Shown here: positions 1-5,085 of the stretch, piece by piece | How the letters are laid out: the number at the start of each line of letters is the position of its first letter | Numbering within the stretch: the stretch's first letter is position 1 | Assembly: GCA_022360735.1 (NCBI GenBank) | Contig: JAKSCF010000707.1 | Coordinates: 1 to 6,293, forward strand | Reading direction: 5' to 3' | Source: Clostridia bacterium | GTDB lineage: Bacteria; Bacillota_A; Clostridia; Peptostreptococcales; JAAYPU01 | Length of the DNA: 6,293 bases | Translations under genes and position numbers: made by a program | The notes under the pieces: generated by a model | Told to the model about the DNA's origin: nothing | Seen by the model: only the letters and a program-made list of their open reading frames with translations | Databases searched by the model: none

Positions 1-125
1 ATATTTTAAGTTACGTTGAACTGTTGTTGTATATTTTAAAAGCTAGAGTTCCTTCTTATTTAGAATTGATTCAACTGTCTGTAAAATTCTTTACAAACCC
101 ATAAACTTTTAAAGAGGTGCGTATC

Positions 126-1226
126 ATGTCAGCTTCAAAAAAAACCAATCTCCAATTATTTTTCACAATGTTTTCTTTTTTATTTGTTATCAACACCTAT
201 CTCTCTGACGCTGAAGGTGTTGCTGAGCATGCTGCATGGGTTTCTTCTATCATCGCTCTTTTTGAGGGTTTACTGATTATCTTTATTTTTTCCAAATTGG
301 CAGTTCAATTTCCAGGAAAAACTTTAAATACTATTAATGATGCGCTGTTTGGGAAGGTTATTGGAAAAGTAATCACTGTATTATATGCTTCATATTTTTT
401 ACAGATAAGTGTTAACGTTTCACAATATTTATCATCTTTTACCCATACCATCATGCTTTTGAATACCCCCAAAGAAATTACAATTATTTTAATCTGGATT
501 GTGGTATATTATACCTTATTGAAAGGCATTAAAACCATTTTTCACTTATCCTTTATCTTTTTTTCAATTGCATTAATCTATTTCTTTTCAAGTAATCTTT
601 TGCTTATTGGCCAGTTTGATTTCGAATATCTTTTTCCTATTTCCACTATCCCCATAAAAGATATTTTTCACGCAGCTCATATGATAGGCACTTATTATGG
701 AGAATCTTTATGTTTCTTAGCCCTCATTCCTTTAGCTAAAAAGGACAAAATTTCAAAAACCTTAAAATACGTAATGCTTGCAGTCCTATTATCCGGGATA
801 TCTATTATCATTAATCAAATAACCAATATTGCCGTTTTAGGTGATTTAAGCTCAATATATAAGCACACGACCTTTCAATCTATTCGACTGGTCAACGTAG
901 GGGATGTGATTTTAAGAGTGGATGCATTGATATATATAGAAACCGTTATGATCGTATTTTTACAAATTGTTCTTCCTTTTTATGCTTTTATGATTTGCTT
1001 ATCCCAGTTATTAAATATAAAAGATTACAAAACCATATTGCTTCCAATAACAGTTTTATCCATCGCTCTCACCATTCGAGCCCTTAACATGAACGATTCC
1101 GATGTTACTTTGTTTTATGAACAAATTTATATTTTTTACACCATCCCTTTTCAGATCATTCTGCCATTGGCCTCTCTTGTCATTTTTTATGTCAAGAAAA
1201 AATTTAAGAAGGAAGAAAACATTTAA
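126..1226 (+). CDS. GerAB-type spore germination permease (Spore_permease family)
   Basis: This is the membrane permease-like subunit of a GerA-type germinant receptor, which sits in the spore inner membrane and helps sense amino acids or other germinants. The 366-residue product is very hydrophobic, with about ten membrane segments near residues 9-25, 39-58, 83-104, 118-134, 139-162, 188-205, 215-236, 267-292, 304-322 and 334-356, and a basic tail (VKKKFKKEE). The stretch RLVNVGDVILRVDAL (254-268) before helix 8 is the kind of conserved block seen in GerAB proteins, and the length fits the family. I chose ATG 126, not GTG 117, because AAAGAGGTG at 111-119 is the ribosome binding site and the GTG lies inside it. 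The gerAA and gerAC partners are not visible: the next gene converges on this one after 1 bp, and only 125 bp are available upstream. The family is clear; the germinant cannot be inferred. Confidence 0.88.
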   Translation: MSASKKTNLQLFFTMFSFLFVINTYLSDAEGVAEHAAWVSSIIALFEGLLIIFIFSKLAVQFPGKTLNTINDALFGKVIGKVITVLYASYFLQISVNVSQYLSSFTHTIMLLNTPKEITIILIWIVVYYTLLKGIKTIFHLSFIFFSIALIYFFSSNLLLIGQFDFEYLFPISTIPIKDIFHAAHMIGTYYGESLCFLALIPLAKKDKISKTLKYVMLAVLLSGISIIINQITNIAVLGDLSSIYKHTTFQSIRLVNVGDVILRVDALIYIETVMIVFLQIVLPFYAFMICLSQLLNIKDYKTILLPITVLSIALTIRALNMNDSDVTLFYEQIYIFYTIPFQIILPLASLVIFYVKKKFKKEENI

Positions 1227-1227
1227 G

Positions 1228-1920
1228 TTATTCGGTCATTTTTTTAAGGGTTTCTAAATCCTTAATCTTAATAGATGACATGTAATAATCAATGATGCCT
1301 TCATCTCTTAATCGACTCATCTCTCGAGACATGGACGGCCTGGAAACATTTAAAAAATCGGCTAGTTCATTACGATTCATTGGAAGCATAAATATTAAGC
1401 TGCCGGCTTTGTTGTATTGCTCCAATAAGTATGTACTGATTTTACCTCTCATGCTTTTAATGGATAGGTAATCTACTTTTTTATTCAGCATCAATGCTTT
1501 TTCTGATATAATTTTCAACATATTGATAATGAGCTTTTTATGACCAACGCATGCATTTGGGCAGCTTCCTACAATTTTTTCTCCCGGAATGAATAATGCA
1601 GTTACAGGGTTTTGAGCCTGAACGGATGCCGGCCACTTAGTTAAACTTGAAAAAGCAGCCATTTCACCAAACATATCACTTTCATCTAACATAGAAATGA
1701 TGACACGATTTCCAGCTGCATTTTCTTTTATCACTGAAGCAGCCCCCGATAATATAATACCTACTCCTTCAAAATCGTCACCAGCTATTGCAATGTATTC
1801 ATGCTTTTTATAGTGACATACTCTAGGCTGTATGCATTGTGCCATACTCATTAGATGTTCCGCTTGTATGTCTTTAAAAAGTAATGTTTTAGAAAGAACA
1901 TTGATCCATTTTTCATACAT
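1228..1920 (-). CDS. Crp/Fnr family transcriptional regulator, clostridial cysteine-containing type
   Basis: This 230-residue regulator has an N-terminal cyclic-nucleotide-binding-like beta-roll (about 10-125, with FGEMAAF at 84-90), a long dimerisation helix (about 127-155) and a C-terminal winged helix (about 155-228). The recognition helix NVSRPSMSREMSRLRDEGII (191-210) is typical of Crp/Fnr proteins in Clostridia. WPASVQA stands where cAMP-binding members carry the phosphate-contacting Arg-Ser-Ala, so cAMP is an unlikely ligand. Four cysteines (29, 35, 120, 124), two of them in SCPNACVGHKK, could hold an Fe-S cluster or sense redox or NO; this is inference. In the recognition helix the usual Glu is Pro195, while Ser198 and Arg199 match the FNR contacts. 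The start has a good GAGGTGAT site. The gene is divergent from an Fe-S protein gene, its likely target, and shares its promoter region. Confidence 0.9.
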   Translation of the reverse strand: MYEKWINVLSKTLLFKDIQAEHLMSMAQCIQPRVCHYKKHEYIAIAGDDFEGVGIILSGAASVIKENAAGNRVIISMLDESDMFGEMAAFSSLTKWPASVQAQNPVTALFIPGEKIVGSCPNACVGHKKLIINMLKIISEKALMLNKKVDYLSIKSMRGKISTYLLEQYNKAGSLIFMLPMNRNELADFLNVSRPSMSREMSRLRDEGIIDYYMSSIKIKDLETLKKMTE

Positions 1921-1936
1921 GCTATCACCTCATTTT

Positions 1937-1950
1937 GTAGCCAAAGCTAC
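1937..1950. promoter_or_regulatory. Candidate Crp/Fnr operator, GTAGC-N4-GCTAC
   Basis: A perfect 5-4-5 palindrome, GTAGCCAAAGCTAC, has the same geometry as the FNR site TTGAT-N4-ATCAA. It lies in the divergent region between the regulator and the Fe-S gene. Its centre (1943.5) is about 41.5 bp upstream of the start expected from the TATAAT at 1973-1978, the classic class II activator position. For the regulator gene it falls just downstream of the likely start, where binding would repress. The assignment to this regulator is inference. Confidence 0.5.
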
Positions 1951-1965
1951 CGATTTTCTTTTTCT

Positions 1966-1976
1966 ATTATATTATA
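1966..1976 (-). promoter_or_regulatory. Predicted -10 region of the Crp/Fnr gene
   Basis: On the minus strand two overlapping TATAAT hexamers occur (1966-1971 and 1971-1976), overlapping the plus-strand -10. TTGTTT- and TTGTGT-like sequences at 1987-1997 could act as weak -35 boxes, although their spacing is not ideal. Overlapping divergent -10 boxes mean the two promoters probably exclude each other. Confidence 0.4.
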
Positions 1977-1978
1977 AT
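1973..1978 (+). promoter_or_regulatory. Predicted -10 box of the Fe-S protein gene
   Basis: A perfect TATAAT lies 50 bp before the ATG at 2029. The -35 position, near 1950-1955, is CCGATT and does not resemble TTGACA. A good -10 without a -35 fits a promoter that needs an activator, and the palindrome at 1937-1950 is placed to supply one. The ribosome binding site is AAGGAG at 2015-2020. Confidence 0.5.
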
Positions 1979-2028
1979 TACTTTACAAACAACACAAAAT
2001 ATTAAAAAATTGAAAAGGAGATGTAAAC

Positions 2029-2742
2029 ATGAAAAGAAATATTATTAAAATAGATGAAGATAAGTGTAACGGTTGCGGAATATGTATTGATGCTTGTCAT
2101 GAAGGCGCGCTTCAATTGATTGACGGAAAAGCCAAATTAGTCTCTGAATCTTATTGTGACGGTTTAGGTGATTGCCTGCCGGAATGTCCAACAGGAGCTA
2201 TTACGATGGAAGAAAGAGAAGCTGCTGCCTTTGATGAGGCGGCTGTTAAAAAACATATGGAAGAAAAAAAATCAGTGGAAGTGCCTAACTTAGCTTGTGG
2301 CTGTCCAGGCACTCATTCAAAAACAATACAAAGAAAAGAACAACCTGTAGAAACAAAGTCTACTGAGCCGGTTATGTCACAGCTTAATCAGTGGCCCTGC
2401 CAAATACAACTCGTACCTCCTAATGCACCATACTTTAATAACGCTCATTTATTAGTTGCAGCCGATTGTTCAGCATTTGCATACGGCAATATTCATAATG
2501 ATTTTATGAAAAATAAAATTACTCTTATAGGTTGTCCTAAGCTGGACCACGTTGATTACTCAGAAAAATTAACAGATATTATTAAAATGAATAATATTAA
2601 GAGTGTTACGGTTTTGAGAATGCAAGTACCATGTTGCGGCGGTCTATCCAACGCTGCTATTCAAGCACTGCAAAATAGCGGTAAAATGATACCTTGGAGC
2701 ATCGTAACCATTGGTACAGACGGATCTATTATAGAAGATTAG
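2029..2742 (+). CDS. 4Fe-4S ferredoxin-type protein with C-terminal cysteine-rich domain
   Basis: This is a soluble electron-transfer protein of 237 residues. The N-terminus is a bacterial ferredoxin fold. Cluster motif I is complete: CNGCGICIDAC (Cys13, 16, 19, 23). Motif II, CDGLGDCLPECP (Cys43, 49, 53), has Leu46 where the third cysteine would normally be, so one cluster has a missing or substitute ligand. A charged linker (about 60-85) leads to a C-terminal domain (about 86-237) with further cysteines at 90 and 92 (ACGCPG), 124, 147 (AADCSAF), 169 (IGCPKLD) and 202-203 (PCCGG). I recognise this layout from clostridial ferredoxins often found next to Crp-type regulators and, in some genomes, the hybrid cluster protein; that is memory of the family and was not checked. 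A redox or nitrosative stress role is inference. The AAGGAG ribosome binding site fixes the start. The stop codon abuts the 11-bp repeat array. Confidence 0.88.
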   Translation: MKRNIIKIDEDKCNGCGICIDACHEGALQLIDGKAKLVSESYCDGLGDCLPECPTGAITMEEREAAAFDEAAVKKHMEEKKSVEVPNLACGCPGTHSKTIQRKEQPVETKSTEPVMSQLNQWPCQIQLVPPNAPYFNNAHLLVAADCSAFAYGNIHNDFMKNKITLIGCPKLDHVDYSEKLTDIIKMNNIKSVTVLRMQVPCCGGLSNAAIQALQNSGKMIPWSIVTIGTDGSIIED

Positions 2743-2887
2743 GAACATAGGTAAGCAATAGTTAAACGGTAGTTAAGCGATAGTGGAACAATCATTAAAC
2801 GATTGTAAAACAATTGTTCCGCCATTGTTCAGCTATCGTTCAACCATTGCTTAACTATTGTTCAGCCATCGTTCCACCATTGTTCAG
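2742..2887. repeat. Array A: 11-bp degenerate repeats, direct then inverted
   Basis: The convergent gap between the Fe-S gene and the DUF6506-like gene is filled by 11-bp units. Six full direct units run from 2752 to 2817 (for example TAAGCAATAGT, TAAACGGTAGT, TAAGCGATAGT), preceded by a shortened copy at 2742-2751. At CAATTG (2811-2816) the orientation flips, and six units run inverted from 2818 to 2883 (for example TCAGCTATCGT, TCCACCATTGT), followed by TCAG. The consensus of the direct unit is roughly (T/G)(A/G)A(A/G)C(A/G)AT(A/T)GT. Most differences are A/G exchanges. Every frame is interrupted by TAG or TAA, so the array is non-coding. It has no stretch of unique spacer, which excludes CRISPR. 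Confidence 0.85.
2747..2858. terminator. Large stem-loop formed by array A, possible bidirectional transcript end
   Basis: Bases 2747-2792 pair with 2813-2858: 36 Watson-Crick pairs, 5 G.U and 5 mismatches over 46 positions, with a 20-nt loop. The inner 8 bp (GGAACAAT with ATTGTTCC) are perfect. On the minus strand four of the five mismatches become U.G, so either transcript could fold. There is no U-tract, so this is not a standard intrinsic terminator. Its place between two convergent stop codons suggests a barrier to read-through or an mRNA 3' end protector; that role is inference. Confidence 0.4.
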
Positions 2888-2891
2888 TCTT

Positions 2892-3443
2892 TTATCCCCC
2901 ATACCCTACGGGTATTTTACCATTTATGGCATCCACGATTTTATTTCCGGCTTTTTCATTAAAATTACTGCATAACTCAATAAAAGCAATATCACTTTCT
3001 ACCATTTTTTTTGCCTGCCGGCAGGCTTCATCCATAGTACCGACGCATACCACCCGAGTATATAGTTCATCAGACTTAAGATCTAAAAAATGTTGGTTAG
3101 GGTCATAGCCTTCTTCTTTAATGATAATGCCGTATGTATCAATATCATCTCCTAAAGCATTATATTTTTCCTTTTCTGATTCAGTGTACTTTACATAAGC
3201 AATGTCAAATGACTTGCCTACATAAGACTTAATCTGTTCTGATTTCTCCTCATCAAAATCACCACATAAGTCAATGCGTTGAACACCATCGTCAATCAGT
3301 TTTTTTGAAGTTTCACATGCCATTTCCATTGAATTAACAGCATACACACTAGCAATAAAGGTATCCGATTCAATAGTGCCTGTATAATTTTCAGGCGTTA
3401 GGGTCTCTGAATTCAACAAAAAAGCATACTTAAACTTACTCAT
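2892..3443 (-). CDS. Tandemly duplicated DUF6506-like protein
   Basis: This 183-residue, probably cytoplasmic protein has no signal peptide or membrane segment. It consists of two copies of a domain of about 80 residues (4-86 and 103-182). Each has a KYAFLL or TYGIII start, a hydrophobic beta-strand, a cysteine-bearing helix (MACETSKKLIDDG at 41-53; EACRQAKKMVES at 139-150), then a strand ending in a second cysteine (RIDLCGDF at 56-63; FIELCSNF at 154-161), and finally an I-x4-GK-like end. This pattern matches my memory of DUF6506, whose members are normally single domains of about 100 residues; biochemical function is unknown. GGGAGG (3451-3456) precedes two ATGs; the one at 3443 has the better spacing of 7 nt, while ATG 3446 would add one Met. 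A longer TTG start at 3458 overlaps the ribosome binding site and is unlikely. The gene lies downstream of acr3 on the same strand but 269 bp away, so it is probably transcribed separately. Confidence 0.8.
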   Translation of the reverse strand: MSKFKYAFLLNSETLTPENYTGTIESDTFIASVYAVNSMEMACETSKKLIDDGVQRIDLCGDFDEEKSEQIKSYVGKSFDIAYVKYTESEKEKYNALGDDIDTYGIIIKEEGYDPNQHFLDLKSDELYTRVVCVGTMDEACRQAKKMVESDIAFIELCSNFNEKAGNKIVDAINGKIPVGYGG

Positions 3444-3530
3444 CATATAACCTCCCAAAGTTATGAACTTAATACAATTGTAAAGTAAATTTTAAATATT
3501 ATATATATTTTTTCGAAAAAAAAGACACAT

Positions 3531-3559
3531 TTTATCAATAAGATAAGTCAGATTGTCGA
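3531..3559 (-). promoter_or_regulatory. Candidate promoter of the DUF6506-like gene with ArsR-operator-like half-site
   Basis: Read on the minus strand, TCGACA (3554-3559), a 17-bp spacer and GATAAA (3531-3536) make a moderate sigma-A promoter. The -35 lies in GATTGTCGATA (plus strand 3551-3561), which matches 10 of 11 bases of the core of the arsR operator at 5237-5247, where the arsR -35 is embedded in the same way. The other half of the operator is not conserved. A separate perfect minus-strand TATAAT (3498-3503) lacks a -35 and is the alternative. Confidence 0.3.
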
Positions 3560-3561
3560 TA

Positions 3562-3651
3562 AATTGAATGCAGGCGCATAAATATTCGTTATCGCATTAA
3601 TTTGGAGAAAATTAACACAAGAAACAAATATTCATACACCTGCATTCAATT
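3562..3651 (-). repeat. 90-bp near-perfect hairpin, RNA element or MITE-like sequence
   Basis: Bases 3562-3590 pair with 3623-3651 (29 positions) and 3592-3603 pair with 3609-3620 (12 positions), separated by a small internal loop and closed by a 5-nt loop (3604-3608). The outer 13 pairs (AATTGAATGCAGG) are perfect. Seven positions are not Watson-Crick, and all seven become G.U in minus-strand RNA (3575, 3577, 3580, 3587, 3593, 3595, 3596 with partners) but A.C in plus-strand RNA. The element begins 62 bp past the acr3 stop on the acr3 strand. Flanking TAA at 3560-3562 and 3651-3653 could be a target duplication, so a MITE is possible. No U-tract follows directly. Confidence 0.7.
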
Positions 3652-3712
3652 AACGAGTACTTAATTCAACTAGTCTAATATTTTAAATTGTAAAGCCTAA
3701 TAAGAAATTATA

Positions 3713-4750
3713 TTAATTTACAAACCAATGGCGGGTTTTATTTGCTATTGCAACTAACATTAACATAACAGGAACTTCTACCAGAACACCTACTATAGTG
3801 GCCAATGCCGCAAGTGATTTCAAACCAAATATGGATATGGCTACTGCTACTGCCAGCTCAAAAAAGTTACTGGCACCAATCATACCTGCAGGTGCTGCGA
3901 TTTCATGAGGTATTTTCCATAGTTTCGCCCAAATGTATGCAATGAAGAAAATAAATACGGTCTGGATGGTAAGGGGCACTGCAATTAATGCAATGTGTAA
4001 TGGGTTGTTGACAATGATTTCTCCCTGGAAGGAAAAAATAATAACTAAAGTCAATAACAATCCAACAATGGTAACATCCCCAAATTTAGGAATAAATTGC
4101 TCTTCAAAGTATTGCAGGCCCTTTTTCTTAGTCACATGTACTCTGGTTATCCATCCTGCAGTAAGGGGAATAACAACAAACAGTACTACCGATAAAATAA
4201 GTGTATTCCACGGTACGGCTATATTACTTACCCCCAATAAAAATGCAACAATGGGTGTAAACGCAACTAAAATAATCAAATCATTGGTTGCCACCTGTAC
4301 AAGGGTATATCCGGAATTTCCCTTAGTTAAATAACTCCAAACAAAGACCATAGCGGTACATGGTGCTGCACCCAATAAAACTGCTCCGGCCAAATATTGG
4401 CGTGCAATGTCAGGAGGAATCAAACCCTTAAAAATGATAAAGAAAAAAAGTGAAGCAATTCCATACATCGTAAAAGGCTTTATGAACCAATTGGTCACCC
4501 AAGTCACAACTAAACCCTTAGGGTTATTTCTAACATTAATAATGCTTGCAAAATCTACCTTTAGCATCATTGGATAAATCATTAACCATATGAGAATGGC
4601 AACCGGTATAGATATAGATGCGTATTCAAACTGACTTAAAAGTTCTGGGACGGCAGGTAAATAAATACCTATTAACACTCCCGTAATCATGCAGAGTCCT
4701 ACCCAAACCGTCAAATATTTCTCAAAGAAACTTATACCTTTATTCATCAT
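3713..4750 (-). CDS. acr3: Acr3-type arsenite efflux permease
   Basis: This is an inner-membrane carrier that exports arsenite using the proton gradient, the main detoxification step of the operon. The 345-residue product has about ten membrane segments starting near residues 13, 46, 89, 122, 154, 183, 226, 253, 289 and 315. Family signatures are present: MIYPMMLKVDF (58-67), GAAPCTAMVFVWSYLTKGN (127-145) with Cys131, and GMIGASNFFELAVAVAI (289-305) with Glu299. The Cys and Glu correspond to residues known to be essential in Acr3 of other bacteria. The length is normal. I start at ATG 4750: AGAGG lies 5 nt before it and a second ATG follows at once. A longer reading to 4792 would overlap arsR by 53 bp and has no ribosome binding site. 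The first codons overlap the arsR end by 11 bp, so the two genes are probably translationally coupled. No arsC or arsA is visible in the window. Confidence 0.95.
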   Translation of the reverse strand: MMNKGISFFEKYLTVWVGLCMITGVLIGIYLPAVPELLSQFEYASISIPVAILIWLMIYPMMLKVDFASIINVRNNPKGLVVTWVTNWFIKPFTMYGIASLFFFIIFKGLIPPDIARQYLAGAVLLGAAPCTAMVFVWSYLTKGNSGYTLVQVATNDLIILVAFTPIVAFLLGVSNIAVPWNTLILSVVLFVVIPLTAGWITRVHVTKKKGLQYFEEQFIPKFGDVTIVGLLLTLVIIFSFQGEIIVNNPLHIALIAVPLTIQTVFIFFIAYIWAKLWKIPHEIAAPAGMIGASNFFELAVAVAISIFGLKSLAALATIVGVLVEVPVMLMLVAIANKTRHWFVN

Positions 4751-5066
4751 TTCTACCTCTTTCCACTTTACAAATACAATTTTCTTTATCATTGGTTAAG
4801 TATTGGATAAACTCAATAAACTCATCTACTTTTTCTTTATTAATTGAATAGTGCATCCATTTACCTTCTTTTCGCCCAATAACCAACCGGCAATCCATTA
4901 ATACTTTCATATGATGAGATAAAGTAGGCTGTGTGATATCAAAATCTTCAAGGATCTTACACGCACAAATCTCTCCACAAGAAAGTATATCCATAATCCT
5001 CAATCGGTTAAAATCCGACAGTGCTTTAAATATTATTATTTTTTCATCAAAAGGTGTATCACTCAT
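4740..5066 (-). CDS. arsR: ArsR family arsenite-responsive repressor
   Basis: This is a 108-residue winged-helix repressor of the ArsR/SmtB family, which leaves DNA when As(III) or Sb(III) binds. The sensor motif SCGEICACKIL carries Cys30, Cys34 and Cys36, the equivalent of the ELCVCDL site in helix alpha-3. The recognition helix is TQPTLSHHMKVL (45-56), and the beta-wing is about 62-77 (VIGRKEGKWMHYSI). Cys59 lies in the turn after the recognition helix, and a further pair, Cys97 and Cys99 (ENCICK), lies near the C-terminus. ATG 5066 is chosen because AAGAAGG is 7 nt upstream; a TTG at 5072 would be too close to it. The gene is first in the arsR-acr3 operon. Two 22-bp near-identical sites around its promoter are the probable operators, giving autoregulation. 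The roughly 145-nt leader includes repeat array B. Confidence 0.95.
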   Translation of the reverse strand: MSDTPFDEKIIIFKALSDFNRLRIMDILSCGEICACKILEDFDITQPTLSHHMKVLMDCRLVIGRKEGKWMHYSINKEKVDEFIEFIQYLTNDKENCICKVERGRNDE

Positions 5067-5085
5067 ACGCAAACCTTCTTTCTTT

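Noticed and set aside
3..104. Open reading stretch of 33 codons ending in TAA just before the permease, possibly the 3' end of an upstream ger gene
   Set aside because: I could not match its residues to the known ends of GerAA or GerAC, and a stretch this short without a stop is not rare. It remains possible that it is the tail of an upstream gene.
76..106. Sporulation sigma-G-like promoter (TGTAAA ... CATAAAC) before the permease
   Set aside because: The -10 would place the start within the ribosome binding site at about 112, and the -35 match is poor.
2021..2026. Minimal upstream ORF ATG-TAA before the Fe-S gene
   Set aside because: It directly abuts the Shine-Dalgarno sequence without spacing, so it should not initiate.
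2742..2887. CRISPR array
   Set aside because: Units are 11 bp, back to back, degenerate and partly inverted; there are no spacers and no cas genes.
2926..3108. Plus-strand 60-codon frame
   Set aside because: Lies antisense within the DUF6506-like gene and has no ribosome binding site or recognisable domain.
3516..3546. Intrinsic terminator for acr3: TTATC/GATAA stem and a minus-strand run of eight T
   Set aside because: The stem has only five mostly A-T pairs and an 8-nt gap separates it from the T-run, so it would be very weak.
3575..3592. ARG box (ArgR site) in the hairpin arms, around ATAAATATTCG and ATGAATATTTG
   Set aside because: Only one half of the dyad resembles the consensus, and no arginine gene is nearby; hairpin symmetry explains the repeat of the motif.
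3933..4334. Plus-strand 133-codon frame
   Set aside because: Antisense shadow of acr3; composition reflects the complementary membrane codons.
4751..4792. Longer Acr3 N-terminus of 14 extra residues
   Set aside because: It overlaps the arsR coding end and has no ribosome binding site, whereas ATG 4750 has AGAGG at suitable spacing.
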